Source: Actinomycetota bacterium (GTDB lineage: Bacteria > Actinomycetota > Coriobacteriia > Anaerosomatales > Anaerosomataceae). From it: 64,000 nucleotides of DNA. The notes beneath the pieces were generated by a model. The model worked only from the letters and a program-made list of their open reading frames with translations, ran no database searches and had not been told where the DNA came from. Location: NCBI GenBank assembly GCA_009773565.1, contig WSXY01000002.1:1-64000 (forward strand), written 5' to 3'. Of this stretch, positions 8,417 to 17,470 are shown in pieces; position 1 is the stretch's first letter; every line of letters starts with the position of its first letter. The translations under genes and the position numbers were made by a program.

Positions 8417-9112
8417 CTATCGACCGTCGAACACTGCGGCGATGTGAGAGCCGTCGCAGAACGGCTTGTTCTTCGACTCTCCACAGCGGCAGAGCGTCAC
8501 GCGGTTGCGCACCTCGTAAGGCGTGCCATCCTCCGAGACGATCGGGATTCCTCCGCGCACCCAGAGCGCTCCGCTCACGCCGAGAGACGGATCCTCGATG
8601 AGCCAGATCGACGGCTCAAGCGCCGGCTCGTGCGGTTCGCCGGTCACCGCATCGCAGGTGACGTAGCGTCCCGAGGGACAGAGCGCCGCCTCTTCGTCGG
8701 CTAGATCGGAAACGCCCGGTTCGTCACAGCGGTTGATGAGGTTCCAGAGGCCGCCGGCGCGGTCGCAGAAGCGGGCTTCTGCGCACAACTGGCGGGCGTC
8801 GAGGAGCTTGAGGCCCGGGCCGTTTGTGCAAGACGCCTGCTCGGTGTAGGGTGCTCGCTCGGCGGTCTCGGTGCCGTCGAAGCCGTCCGCGAAGTGAGAG
8901 CCGTCGCAGAGCGGCTTGTTGCCGGACTTGCCACAGCGGCAGAGCGCGTACGTCTCGCCCGTCGGGACGCGCTCGATCTCGCGCCAGGCGACCGATTCTC
9001 CGGCGTCGTTCACGACGATTTCGCCGCGAGCGAGCGGGACGCCACCGGAAACGATGTACGGCCCGTTGGTGCGGACCACGATCTTCATCCCCTGCGCGGA
9101 CTCGAACATCAT
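8417..9112 (-). CDS. Dual CDGSH iron-sulfur protein with central ferredoxin-like (DUF1271) segment
   Basis: The 231-residue protein contains two CDGSH zinc-finger-like iron-sulfur motifs, CRCGKSGNKPLCDGSH near the N terminus and CRCGESKNKPFCDGSH at the C terminus. Each would bind a [2Fe-2S] cluster through three Cys and one His. A middle segment with CTNGPG, FCDRAGG and CPSGRYVTCD resembles the Fer4_19/DUF1271 divergent cluster domain. The role is probably electron transfer or redox sensing. The minus-strand ATG at 9112 follows GAGAGGATGGA. It is convergent with the DUF2238 gene, with only 29 bases between them. Confidence 0.9.
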   Translation of the reverse strand: MMFESAQGMKIVVRTNGPYIVSGGVPLARGEIVVNDAGESVAWREIERVPTGETYALCRCGKSGNKPLCDGSHFADGFDGTETAERAPYTEQASCTNGPGLKLLDARQLCAEARFCDRAGGLWNLINRCDEPGVSDLADEEAALCPSGRYVTCDAVTGEPHEPALEPSIWLIEDPSLGVSGALWVRGGIPIVSEDGTPYEVRNRVTLCRCGESKNKPFCDGSHIAAVFDGR

Positions 9113-9239
9113 TCCATCCTCTCGCGGTCGTCGATGTCTTCACGATACACCGTCCGTCGCATGCCGCTCAAAGACCCTTCATCACATGCCGAAGAACTCC
9201 TATGACAGCGTTATCGGCGCTCTTTTCGAGGAGATTCTT

Positions 9240-9398
9240 ATGGCACTCAGGCGGCACTTGAGCGAATTGCAGCGAGAGGCGCTCTGGAAGTGGCGCTGGC
9301 TCGGTTGGTCAAACGCCACGCCTGCGTTCAAGGCGAGCATCTATGTGCTTATCGTTGCGGCAGCCGTTGTGGCTGCGTTACCGATCTTGGTTCGCTGA
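9240..9398 (+). CDS. Small single-helix membrane protein
   Basis: A 52-residue ORF: an amphipathic, basic N-terminal half (LRRHLSELQREALWKWRW) then one hydrophobic helix (IYVLIVAAAVVAALPILV). GAGGAG precedes the ATG by six bases, and a strong terminator follows 24 bases after the stop, both of which support a real gene. An upstream in-frame ATG at 9187 is possible. The family is unknown. Confidence 0.6.
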   Translation: MALRRHLSELQREALWKWRWLGWSNATPAFKASIYVLIVAAAVVAALPILVR

Positions 9399-9422
9399 TT
9401 CGCGGAGTTCACAGACAAAGCC

Positions 9423-9450
9423 AGGGCGGCCCGTGGCGGGCCGCCCTTTT
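9423..9450 (+). terminator. Strong intrinsic terminator
   Basis: A perfect 10-bp stem AGGGCGGCCC/GGGCCGCCCT with loop GTGGC, followed by TTTT. It lies between the small membrane protein gene and the convergent CWB2 gene. Confidence 0.85.
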
Positions 9451-9476
9451 GCGTTGGCTTTAGTGCGTGCTGGTCA

Positions 9477-11147
9477 CTAGAAGCGCTGCATCATCGAGAA
9501 GATTAGTAGCGGCAGTGTCTCGACCGCGCCCGTGCCTCCGAAGACGAGGCCCTGCCCCGTTATCGGTGGCGATCCGGCCTCGTTGAAGAAGTCGGTCGCG
9601 CCCACTGGAAGGTCGAGGTATATATCGTAGATGTACGGTGAGAGTGAGGCCTTCGGAGTGAGGAGTAGCGGGTGAGCGTTGATTCCACACAGCACGCCTC
9701 CCGAAAGGGCGTCGGGGAAGTTCTCGCCTGAGGCAAGGCCGATGTGTGCGATAACGAGTCGATTCAGGCCGGCGGGGTTAGCTACCGTGCCGACGAACCC
9801 GTCATCAAGCGTACCCGGGCCCTTCTTGTCGCATGCCCAGAGGGCGATCTCCTTGGCTGTGTCATAGCGGGTTGATCCGGCGATGCGCAGCACGTGATCC
9901 GTGCCGCCGGCATGGACGGCGCACTGGTTGGCCACATTCGCGCTGACCGCTCCCGTGCCGCCAACGATGATGATGTCGGTCACGCCGATATCATCCATCG
10001 CCAACTCGGTCTCGGGGCTGAGTGAGTTTGTCGCCGTCAGGAAGACCGGCATGGAGTTCCATGCGGCAATCGGGGTGGCTGCCAGCGCGTCCGGGTAGTT
10101 GAATGCGTAGGCGACGATTGCGAATCGTCGGGGGATTCCGAGTTTAGTGTAGTTCTCCCTGGCAATCGCCACCGATGTCTTAATGCGGTCGTCTCCTGCG
10201 ACGCGCTTGACGACGAGCCCCGCGTTGATTGCCTGCACCTGCGCCTTGACGGTATCGGAGACGGCTCCTGTGCCGCCGAGAATGTAGACGTTCTTCGCTC
10301 CGGTTCGGATGATCTCGTTGCGAACGGCGGTGGGCAACGAGTTCTGAGGCGTGAGCAGAAGTGAGCCACCGTAGCCATTTGCGCTCACGAGCGCAGCGCC
10401 AGACAGCGCATCGGGGTAGGTGAGCGAGTTCGCGAGAAGTATCGTCCGCGACGTGATCGATGCAACGGGATAGGTCGTGAGCCCCTTCTTGCTGACCTCG
10501 ATAGCGGTGTTGATGCGGTCCGAGCCGGCGATTCGCTCGGATAGCGTCCTCTGGATCTTGAAGGTGTAGTAGCCGGCGTGGTTGGTGTAGCGGGTGCTCC
10601 CGTACGAGTAGTACGGCCGTACCCGCACCCAGTAGCGACCCGCTACCGAAGGAATGAACTCGGCGGCGGGGTTACGCGTGCCAAAGGAGTCATCGTCTTT
10701 CGCGATTGCGGCCGGGTCGAGCGTCCAGCCACCGCCGAACACGGGGTCGCCGATGGACGTACCGGTTGCGTACACCTCCACGACGAGGTCGATCTCGGTG
10801 TCGTAACTCACGGCCTCGATAAGGAACTTCACTTCGTCGATTGCGATCTCGTCAGCGGCTACGTCGAAGTAGTACCAGTCGACGTCACAGATGTTATCGA
10901 GCGCGTTGGTTATCGTGTGCGCCTGGGTGTAGAAGCCGTAGCCTGCTGCGGGAATTGCGCTAATCTGGTTTGCAGTAGCGGGGGCGTTGTCGGGCTCATA
11001 TGTGTCCGCGGGCGCGAGATTGGCCGCCGGCCGAATCCCTCGCACGTCCGGTGTCTTCGCGTCACCCGCAAACGACATCGCGGGAGAAATCGCGAGTGAG
11101 AGCAGAACCATGATTGCGAGGATCGCTCGCAGGTAACGCTTCCTCAT
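9477..11147 (-). CDS. Secreted surface protein with PPC-like domain and three CWB2 repeats
   Basis: The 556-residue precursor has a signal peptide (MRKRYLR.. to about residue 27). An N-terminal part resembles a pre-peptidase C-terminal (PPC) beta domain (DTYEPDNAPATA, DVDWYYFDV). Three cell-wall-binding type 2 repeats follow, each opening with RIAGSDRINTA-like phrases and containing GGTGAVS. CWB2 domains bind anionic wall polymers in Gram-positive bacteria, so this is probably a wall-anchored exoprotein with no obvious enzyme domain. The start at 11147 follows GGAGCTGATGGGGCA. It is divergent from the XRE/cupin gene. Confidence 0.92.
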   Translation of the reverse strand: MRKRYLRAILAIMVLLSLAISPAMSFAGDAKTPDVRGIRPAANLAPADTYEPDNAPATANQISAIPAAGYGFYTQAHTITNALDNICDVDWYYFDVAADEIAIDEVKFLIEAVSYDTEIDLVVEVYATGTSIGDPVFGGGWTLDPAAIAKDDDSFGTRNPAAEFIPSVAGRYWVRVRPYYSYGSTRYTNHAGYYTFKIQRTLSERIAGSDRINTAIEVSKKGLTTYPVASITSRTILLANSLTYPDALSGAALVSANGYGGSLLLTPQNSLPTAVRNEIIRTGAKNVYILGGTGAVSDTVKAQVQAINAGLVVKRVAGDDRIKTSVAIARENYTKLGIPRRFAIVAYAFNYPDALAATPIAAWNSMPVFLTATNSLSPETELAMDDIGVTDIIIVGGTGAVSANVANQCAVHAGGTDHVLRIAGSTRYDTAKEIALWACDKKGPGTLDDGFVGTVANPAGLNRLVIAHIGLASGENFPDALSGGVLCGINAHPLLLTPKASLSPYIYDIYLDLPVGATDFFNEAGSPPITGQGLVFGGTGAVETLPLLIFSMMQRF

Positions 11148-11234
11148 TGCCCCATCAGCTCCTTGCGCCGAGATGGTGTCCACCGGAGGTGTCCTGCACC
11201 AGACTTTACCCGCCGCCTAACGAGCGCTATCGCC

Positions 11235-11264
11235 TTCAGGGAAATGCCCCGCGCCGTGTATACT
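11235..11264 (+). promoter_or_regulatory. Promoter of the XRE/cupin gene
   Basis: TTCAGG (11235-11240), an 18-base spacer and TATACT (11259-11264) form a sigma-70-type promoter 53 bases before the regulator start. Confidence 0.5.
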
Positions 11265-11316
11265 TTCGACCACGCGGCCCGGGTCGCGCGATGTAGGGGA
11301 TATGAAGGGGGCTCTT

Positions 11317-11892
11317 ATGATCGACAACCGTATCGGCGCCAAACTCACGACGCTCCGCGAGTCGCTTGGGCTCTCGATCGACGAGCTTGCGGGACGAAGC
11401 GGCTGCGATGCCGCGACCATCGCGTGCCTCGAAAGTGGCGCGATTGCGCCGTCACTTGCGCCGCTCATCAAGCTCACGCGCGCTCTCGGCGTCCGTCTCG
11501 GCACGCTGCTCGACGACGATGCGAACGTCGGACCCGTCGTAACGCGCGCGGGTGAGGCCGAGCAGGTCGCGCGCCTCAAGAGTCTTGAGACCTCCTCTGA
11601 TGGCGGCGTTCTCGACTTCTTCTCGCTCGCGCAGGGCAAGACATCGCGTCACATGGAGCCGTTCGTCATCTCCGTGAATCCGGCGGAAGCCGGAGAGCAC
11701 AAGCTTTCGTCGCACGAGGGCGAGGAGTTCATCTTTGTCCTCGATGGCGAGATTGAGGTCGAGTACGGCAAGGACCTGCACGTGCTTGGAGTCGGCGACA
11801 GCATCTACTACGACTCGATCGTTCCTCACCAGGTCCGTGCGGCCGCCGCAGGCCCTGCACGTATTCTTGCCGTCGTGTACGCACCGGCGTAG
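11317..11892 (+). CDS. XRE-family regulator with C-terminal cupin domain
   Basis: The 191-residue protein has an N-terminal helix-turn-helix ([20 protein letters not shown] through [21 protein letters not shown]) and a C-terminal cupin_2 domain ([33 protein letters not shown]). This MPA-like architecture usually senses a small ligand through the cupin and controls adjacent metabolic genes. It is followed 11 bases later by the acyl-CoA ligase, so it probably regulates that ligase and the oxidoreductase genes. The ATG at 11317 follows GAAGGGGGC. Confidence 0.92.
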   Translation: MIDNRIGAKLTTLRESLGLSIDELAGRSGCDAATIACLESGAIAPSLAPLIKLTRALGVRLGTLLDDDANVGPVVTRAGEAEQVARLKSLETSSDGGVLDFFSLAQGKTSRHMEPFVISVNPAEAGEHKLSSHEGEEFIFVLDGEIEVEYGKDLHVLGVGDSIYYDSIVPHQVRAAAAGPARILAVVYAPA

Positions 11893-11902
11893 GGGGTCCT
11901 CG

Positions 11903-13582
11903 ATGCAGTTGCACACCGACCTCACTATCGGGCAGTACTTCGAGCGCACCGTGGCGCAAGACCCAAAGCGCGACTTTGTCGTGTATCCCGACCGCGACCT
12001 GCGCTGGAGCTACGGCGAATTCAACGAGCGCGTTGACCGGCTCGCCAAGGGTCTCCTCGCAATCGACATCCGCAAGGGCGACCACGTGGGCATCTGGGCG
12101 CGTAACGTGCCCGACTGGCTGACGTTCATGTTCGCGACCGCCAAGATCGGTGCGGTGCTTGTGACGGTCAACCCGGTCTACAAGAGCCACGAGCTTGCGT
12201 ACGTCATCAAGCAGTCGGACATGAAGGCGCTCGTCATCATCGATGCGTTTCGCGACGTCGACTACATCGAGATCATCCGCGGCATCATCCCCGAGGCCGC
12301 CACGCAGGAGCGCGGGCACCTCGACAGCGCCGAGTTCCCGATGCTCAAGTCGCTCATCTACATGGGTCCCGAGAAGCATCGCGGCTTCTACAACGTGCCG
12401 GAGCTCCTCATCCTTGGCGAGCACATGCCCGACGAGCCGCTCCGGTCGCTCACCGCGTCACTACACGCCGACGACGTCATCAACATGCAGTACACGTCGG
12501 GCACGACCGGCTTCCCCAAGGGCGTTATGCTCACGAGCACGAACATCCTCAACAACGGCTTCTACATCGGCGAGCGCCAGAAGTTCACCGCCGAGGACCG
12601 CGTGTGCCTGCCGGTGCCGCTCTTCCACTGTTTCGGGTGCGTGCTCGGTGTGCTCGCCGTGCTTACACACGGCGCGACGATGGTCATGGTCGAGAGTTTC
12701 GATCCGGTCATCGTGCTGGCGGCAGTGCAGAAGGAGCGCGCGACCGCACTCTACGGCGTGCCGACGATGTTCATTGCGGAGCTCGCGCATCCGATGTTCG
12801 ACATGTTCGACCTCACGAGCCTGCGCACCGGAATCATGGCCGGTTCGCCGTGCCCGATCGAGACGATGAAGCAGGTCATCGACAAGATGCACGCTTCCGA
12901 GATGACCATCTGCTACGGGCTCACCGAGGCCAGCCCGGTGTTCACGCAGACCACGACGGACGACACGCTCGAGCGCAAGTGCGAGACCGTCGGACGCAAG
13001 CACGACGAGGTCGAGGTGCGCGTCATCGACCCGGAGACCGGCGAGGACTGCCCGCCAGGCGTGCCGGGCGAGTACTGCTGTCGCGGCTACAACATCATGA
13101 AGGGCTACTACAAGATGCCCGAGGCGACAGCTGCTGCTATCGACAAGGATGGTTGGTTGCATTCGGGTGACGTCGGCACCGTCGACGAGCACGGCTACTA
13201 CCGCATCACCGGCCGCATCAAGGACATGATCATCCGCGGCGGCGAGAACATCTATCCGCGCGAGATCGAGGAGTTCCTCTACACGATGCCCGGCGTCGAA
13301 GACGCGCAGGTCGTTGGCGTGCCGGATGCGAAGTACGGCGAGGTGGTCGGTGCGTTCGTCCGGCGCGCTGCGGGCAGCGACATCACGGAAGGCGACGTGC
13401 AGGAGTATGCGCGCGCGCGGATGGCCCGCTACAAGGCGCCGAAGCACGTGTTCTTCGTCGACGAGTTCCCGCAGACGGCCAGCGGCAAGATCCAGAAGTA
13501 CAAGCTCCGCGACATGGCCGCCGAGGCGCTGGGACTCACCGACGTCAAGGTGTTTGCGAGCGAGGCTGAGACGAAGGCGTAG
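11903..13582 (+). CDS. AMP-forming acyl-CoA synthetase
   Basis: This 559-residue member of the ANL superfamily has the phosphate-binding P-loop [14 protein letters not shown], the motif CYGLTEASP, and the C-terminal hinge and lysine region [22 protein letters not shown] and ASGKIQK. It activates a carboxylic acid with ATP and attaches CoA. The acid may be a fatty, dicarboxylic or aryl acid. The position between an XRE/cupin regulator and a 2-oxoacid:ferredoxin oxidoreductase suggests the acyl-CoA made or used is linked to that enzyme. The ATG at 11903 follows AGGGGGTCC. Confidence 0.93.
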   Translation: MQLHTDLTIGQYFERTVAQDPKRDFVVYPDRDLRWSYGEFNERVDRLAKGLLAIDIRKGDHVGIWARNVPDWLTFMFATAKIGAVLVTVNPVYKSHELAYVIKQSDMKALVIIDAFRDVDYIEIIRGIIPEAATQERGHLDSAEFPMLKSLIYMGPEKHRGFYNVPELLILGEHMPDEPLRSLTASLHADDVINMQYTSGTTGFPKGVMLTSTNILNNGFYIGERQKFTAEDRVCLPVPLFHCFGCVLGVLAVLTHGATMVMVESFDPVIVLAAVQKERATALYGVPTMFIAELAHPMFDMFDLTSLRTGIMAGSPCPIETMKQVIDKMHASEMTICYGLTEASPVFTQTTTDDTLERKCETVGRKHDEVEVRVIDPETGEDCPPGVPGEYCCRGYNIMKGYYKMPEATAAAIDKDGWLHSGDVGTVDEHGYYRITGRIKDMIIRGGENIYPREIEEFLYTMPGVEDAQVVGVPDAKYGEVVGAFVRRAAGSDITEGDVQEYARARMARYKAPKHVFFVDEFPQTASGKIQKYKLRDMAAEALGLTDVKVFASEAETKA

Positions 13583-13644
13583 TCGGGTGGACACCCGCCT
13601 CTTGCGGTACCATGTCGTGCATGTCTGACGAACCGGGGGTGCGT

Positions 13645-14199
13645 ATGCACGAGATCCGTTGGCACGGCCGAGGCGGGCAAGGTGCCGTCACGTCTTCGAA
13701 GATTCTCGCCGAGGCGGCTTTCCGTAGCGGATGGAGCGGCGTCACCGCCGCACCGTCGTTCGGTGCCGAGCGGCGCGGCGCGCCCATCACCGCTTCCACA
13801 CGCATGGACCGCGAGCCGATCCGCATTCTCTCGCAGGTCACGACGCCCGATGTGGTCGTCGTTCTCGACGACTCACTCCTGGCCGTCGCCAACCCCGCAG
13901 CCGGTCTCAAGCCAGGCGGCGTCGTTATCGTGAACACGGTGCGCCCGCGCGCGGAGCTTGCGATTCCTGCGGACGTGCGTGTCGTGACTGCGGACGTGAC
14001 CGGCTCGGCTCTGGCGGCGGGCGTCGTTGTCGGCGGACAGCCGATGGTGAACACGGCGATTCTCGGCAGTATCGCGGCGGCAACGAAGCTGGTGACGCTT
14101 GAGAGTGTCGAGGCCGCGATTGCAGATGCATTCCCACCAGGGCCGGCGGCGAAGAACATCGAGGCCGCGCGCCTCGCCTTCCAGTGTACGAACGCGTGA
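13645..14199 (+). CDS. 2-oxoacid:ferredoxin oxidoreductase, gamma subunit
   Basis: The 184-residue product begins MHEIRWHGRGGQGAVTSSK, the typical PorC/PorG N terminus. It is the small gamma subunit of the four-subunit pyruvate/2-oxoacid:ferredoxin oxidoreductase. The ATG at 13645 is chosen for its GGGGGT upstream; ATGs at 13612 and 13621 are alternatives. It is the first gene of a tight four-gene set (gamma, delta, alpha, beta). Confidence 0.93.
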   Translation: MHEIRWHGRGGQGAVTSSKILAEAAFRSGWSGVTAAPSFGAERRGAPITASTRMDREPIRILSQVTTPDVVVVLDDSLLAVANPAAGLKPGGVVIVNTVRPRAELAIPADVRVVTADVTGSALAAGVVVGGQPMVNTAILGSIAAATKLVTLESVEAAIADAFPPGPAAKNIEAARLAFQCTNA

Positions 14200-14207
14200 G
14201 GAGCGAG

Positions 14208-14519
14208 ATGAGCGCACACGAGATATCGATGTCCCGCCCGAGCGTTGGCGAGGCCGGCGCCACGGGTGACTGGAGAAACGAGTACCCGGTTGTGGCCGCT
14301 GAGACGTGCGTCGCGGCCAAGCAAGGGAAGATCACCTGTCAGATCTGCTGGGCGCACTGCCCTGACGCGTGCATCGCGCAGGGTATGCCGCCGGTGATCG
14401 ACCTCACCTACTGCAAGGGTTGCGGCATCTGCGCCGAGGTCTGCCCGCATCACGCGATCGAGATGCGCCCCGAAGCGGCTCACGGCGTGTGCGCGCCAGC
14501 GGAAGGCGGTGTGAAATGA
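14208..14519 (+). CDS. 2-oxoacid:ferredoxin oxidoreductase, delta (2x[4Fe-4S] ferredoxin) subunit
   Basis: A 103-residue protein with ferredoxin cysteines. One set is standard (CKGCGICAEVCPHHAIEM); the other is spaced CQICWAHCPDACI. It passes electrons from the TPP site to ferredoxin. The start at 14208 follows GAGGAGCGAG, and the stop overlaps the alpha start (ATGA). Confidence 0.92.
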   Translation: MSAHEISMSRPSVGEAGATGDWRNEYPVVAAETCVAAKQGKITCQICWAHCPDACIAQGMPPVIDLTYCKGCGICAEVCPHHAIEMRPEAAHGVCAPAEGGVK

Positions 14520-15736
14520 CGACGAAGGTCATCACCGGCAACGAAGCCGCCGCCACCGCCGCAAAGCTCGCTCGTGTGCAAGTCATAGCGGCCTACCCGA
14601 TCACGCCGCAGTCGCCAGTTGTCGAGACGCTTTCGGCGTGGGTGGAGTCAGGCGAGCTACCCGCCGAGTTCGTGACGGTTGAAAGCGAGCACTCGGCTCT
14701 CACAGTCTGCATAACCGCATCCACCGTCGGGGCGCGCGTCTTCACCGCGACGTCGGCGAACGGCCTCGCGTACATGAACGAGCAGGTGTGGTGGGCGGCA
14801 GGCGCGCGGCTCCCGATCGTCATGTGCATCGCGAACCGCGCCATGGCCGCGCCGTGGAACGTCTTGAACGACCAGCAGGACTCCATGTCCGAGCGCGACG
14901 CCGGCTGGATCCAGCTCTATTGCCGCGACAACCAGGAGATCCTCGACACGACCATCCAGGCGTATCGCATCGCCGAGCGTCTCAACGTGCCGGTCATGGT
15001 GTGCTACGACGGCTTCTTGCTCTCGCACACCGTCATGCCGGTCGATGTCCCGTCGGCCGAGGAGATCGACGCGTTCCTGCCGCCGAGGACAGCCCCGCTG
15101 CAACTCGTCGATGCGAACGACCCGCGCAACATCGGCCCGGTCACCCTGGCCGACCCTCGCGCGGATGCGGACGGCGTCGTGCGGCCCGGCTACATGGAGT
15201 TCCGCGCGCTCCACCATGGCGCGCTTCTCGAAGCACTCGATGTCATCCCCGAGGTCGACGCCGAGTACGGCGCGGCCGTCGGACGCTCGTGGGGCGGCCT
15301 CACCTGGGAGTATCAGCTCGCTGACGCCGACGTCGCGCTTGTCGCGGCCGGTAGCCTCACGACGCAACTCACGCTCGCGGTCGAGGCGCTCCGGGCCGAA
15401 GGCGTGAAGGTCGGCGTGCTCGGCATCCGCGCGTATCGGCCGTTCCCGGCCGCCGAGCTTCGCGCACGCCTCGCGGGCAAGCAGCTCGCGGTCGTCTTTG
15501 ACAAGGCGCTCTCCTACGGCTACGAGGGTCCCATCGCGGGCGACCTCAAGGCCGCGCTCTTCACCGCCGAGAATTCCCCTGTCGTCTTCGGCTGCGTCTG
15601 CGGCATAGGCGGACGCGACGTCTCGCCCGAGAATCTCGCGGATGCGGCGCGTCGTGCTATCGCCGACCTCGACTCCGGGCTGCGTGACCGCACTCCCGAC
15701 TGGATCAACCTGCGGCCCGAGGGAGGCGCCCGATGA
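14516..15736 (+). CDS. 2-oxoacid:ferredoxin oxidoreductase, alpha subunit
   Basis: This 406-residue subunit starts KVITGNEAAATAAKLARV and has AAYPITPQSPVVE, the PorA pyrimidine-binding signature, followed by the EHSAL segment that supplies part of the TPP and CoA sites. The protein resembles pyruvate synthase PorA, but substrate preference (pyruvate, branched or aryl 2-oxoacid) cannot be settled by eye. It overlaps both the delta gene and the beta gene by four bases. Confidence 0.93.
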   Translation: MTTKVITGNEAAATAAKLARVQVIAAYPITPQSPVVETLSAWVESGELPAEFVTVESEHSALTVCITASTVGARVFTATSANGLAYMNEQVWWAAGARLPIVMCIANRAMAAPWNVLNDQQDSMSERDAGWIQLYCRDNQEILDTTIQAYRIAERLNVPVMVCYDGFLLSHTVMPVDVPSAEEIDAFLPPRTAPLQLVDANDPRNIGPVTLADPRADADGVVRPGYMEFRALHHGALLEALDVIPEVDAEYGAAVGRSWGGLTWEYQLADADVALVAAGSLTTQLTLAVEALRAEGVKVGVLGIRAYRPFPAAELRARLAGKQLAVVFDKALSYGYEGPIAGDLKAALFTAENSPVVFGCVCGIGGRDVSPENLADAARRAIADLDSGLRDRTPDWINLRPEGGAR

Positions 15737-16638
15737 CGCGCATCACCGAGCTTCCCACGACCGAGTACGTCCTTCCGGGCAACCGCGCGTGCGCCGGGTG
15801 CGGCATCGGCATCGCGCTCCGGGTCGTCACGAAGGCGCTCGACGGCAAGATGGTGATGACCGTGCCGGCGAGCTGCCTGACGGTCCTCGGCGGCATGTAT
15901 CCCACATCCTCGGTCAACGTGCCCTGGATCAACGTGGCGTTTCCGAGTACGGCCGCTGCGGCTGCAGGTGCCGCCGCGGGCCTGCGCGCGATGGGCAAGG
16001 CGGATGACATGACCGTGCTCGCGATGGCGGGCGACGGCGGCACGGGGGACATCGGCATCCAAGCGCTCTCCGGAGCGGCCGAGCGCAACGACGACTTCAT
16101 CTACCTGTGCTACGACAACGAGGCGTACATGAACACCGGTACGCAGCGCTCGGGCCTCACGCCCGCAGGCGCGCGCACGACCACCACGTGGGCGGGCAAG
16201 CGCGAGAACCCGAAGGACCTGCCGCGCATCATGGAGGCGCACAACATCCCCTATGTTGCGTCCACGTCTGCGGCGTACCCGACCGACGTCTTCGACAAGG
16301 TCGCCAAAGCGCGCGAGATCCACGGCCTGCGCTACATCCACATGAACACACCATGCCCGAGCGGCTGGAGCTTCGACCCGAAGGACACCGTCCGCCTCGG
16401 CAAGCTTGCCGTGGAGTGCGGGATCGTCGTGCTCTACGAGGTCGAGGACGGCGTCTTCCGACTCACTGGTCGGAGCGCGGCGCTCGCGAAGGCGGGTAAA
16501 GCGCTCACCCCGGTTGCCGAGTACATCGCCACGCAGGGCCGCTTCAAGGCGATGACCGCCGACGCGGTCGCCGAGGTCCAGGCCTGGGTCGACAAGCGCT
16601 GGGCGGGCTACGTCGCGCGGGAGCGCGCGGGGGAGTAG
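15733..16638 (+). CDS. 2-oxoacid:ferredoxin oxidoreductase, beta (TPP-binding) subunit
   Basis: The 301-residue protein has CAGCGIGIALRVV with cluster-type cysteines near the N terminus and the TPP/Mg site AGDGGTGDIGIQAL through CYDNEAYMNTG. It binds thiamine diphosphate and a [4Fe-4S] cluster and decarboxylates the 2-oxoacid, giving acyl-CoA, CO2 and reduced ferredoxin, or the reverse. It ends the operon and is followed by a terminator. Confidence 0.93.
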   Translation: MTRITELPTTEYVLPGNRACAGCGIGIALRVVTKALDGKMVMTVPASCLTVLGGMYPTSSVNVPWINVAFPSTAAAAAGAAAGLRAMGKADDMTVLAMAGDGGTGDIGIQALSGAAERNDDFIYLCYDNEAYMNTGTQRSGLTPAGARTTTTWAGKRENPKDLPRIMEAHNIPYVASTSAAYPTDVFDKVAKAREIHGLRYIHMNTPCPSGWSFDPKDTVRLGKLAVECGIVVLYEVEDGVFRLTGRSAALAKAGKALTPVAEYIATQGRFKAMTADAVAEVQAWVDKRWAGYVARERAGE

Positions 16639-16664
16639 GGTTAGGTTCTGGCAAGGTTCTGTTC

Positions 16665-16697
16665 AGGGCGGTCGGCGATACTCATGCCGGCCGCCCT
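16665..16697 (+). terminator. Terminator after the oxidoreductase operon
   Basis: A 12-bp stem AGGGCGGTCGGC/GCCGGCCGCCCT (one T-G pair) with a 9-base loop, 26 bases after the beta-subunit stop. The following T tract is weak (TTGCTTGT). Confidence 0.55.
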
Positions 16698-16770
16698 TGC
16701 TTGTGCGCTGAGCATGAACGTCTTACGATTAGGTCGAAAAGTAAGACGCTCTCCCGAGGAGGTGGCCCCT

Positions 16771-17043
16771 TTGCAGGTGACGATGTCGTCGAAGGGCCAG
16801 ATCGTGATTCCCGCCGATATTCGCAAGAAGTTCGGTTTCAAAGCCGGAGACAAACTCGAGCTCATGGAGTTCGCAGGCAAGCTCTACCTGTTTCGGCTAC
16901 CCGACGACCCCATCGCCGCAGCCTGTGGTGCCTATGCGGATCGTGGCATGACGATGAAGGACTTCGAGGACCTTCGGCGCGAGGATCTCGAGCTGGAGGA
17001 GGCCAAGTGGAAGCGGTACGAAAAGTGGGCGAGGAGAGGGTAG
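16771..17043 (+). CDS. AbrB/MazE-type antitoxin
   Basis: The 90-residue product opens with a SpoVT-AbrB swapped-hairpin domain (TMSSKGQIVIPADIRKKFG, FKAGDKLELMEF) and ends in a charged helix (DFEDLRREDLELEEAKWKRYEKWARRG) suited to binding a toxin. A TTG at 16771 is preferred because GAGGAGGTGG lies five bases before it; ATG 16783 is an alternative. It overlaps the PIN gene by 37 bases. It probably neutralises the PIN toxin and represses the pair. Confidence 0.82.
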   Translation: MQVTMSSKGQIVIPADIRKKFGFKAGDKLELMEFAGKLYLFRLPDDPIAAACGAYADRGMTMKDFEDLRREDLELEEAKWKRYEKWARRG

Positions 17044-17438
17044 TCCTCGACTCATGGGCCGTGATCGCGATGATCAATCGCGAGCCATGCTGGGAGATTG
17101 TGCGCGACACCTGCTACGCGGCCGCGCGCGCGGGTGTTCGGTTCCCTATGTGCACGGTCAACTGGTGCGAAGTGCTCTATGGTGTGCCTCGCAAGTTGCG
17201 AGGAGTGGCACCGGAGGACGTCGCCGAACTCATGCGTGGTCTTCCCATCGCGGTCATCGATGCCACCGAGGAGCTCAGCTCACGAGCAGCAGCGCTCAAG
17301 TTCGAGCACTCGATCTCGCTTGGCGATGCGTATGCGGCCGCGCTTGCCATGGCTCTCGGTGTACCGCTTCTCACGGGCGACCTCGAGTTCCGTGCGCTTG
17401 AACCTGGCCTTGCCGTACACTGGCTTCCGCGAGAATGA
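17007..17438 (+). CDS. PIN-domain toxin (VapC-like)
   Basis: The 143-residue protein has the PIN acidic residues: D in VVLDSWAVIA, E in NWCEVLYG, D in GDAYAAAL and D in LTGDLEFRAL. VapC toxins are Mg-dependent ribonucleases that cut tRNA or rRNA. The GTG start at 17007 has GGAGGAGG four bases upstream, inside the antitoxin gene, so translation is coupled. The target RNA is unknown. Confidence 0.88.
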   Translation: MEAVRKVGEERVVLDSWAVIAMINREPCWEIVRDTCYAAARAGVRFPMCTVNWCEVLYGVPRKLRGVAPEDVAELMRGLPIAVIDATEELSSRAAALKFEHSISLGDAYAAALAMALGVPLLTGDLEFRALEPGLAVHWLPRE

Positions 17439-17470
17439 ATCATTCGGAAACGGTTGCAGGGGGCTGAGGA

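Noticed and set aside
12461-13594. A 377-codon minus-strand frame opposite the acyl-CoA synthetase
   Set aside because: It is the antisense shadow of a gene with all family motifs.
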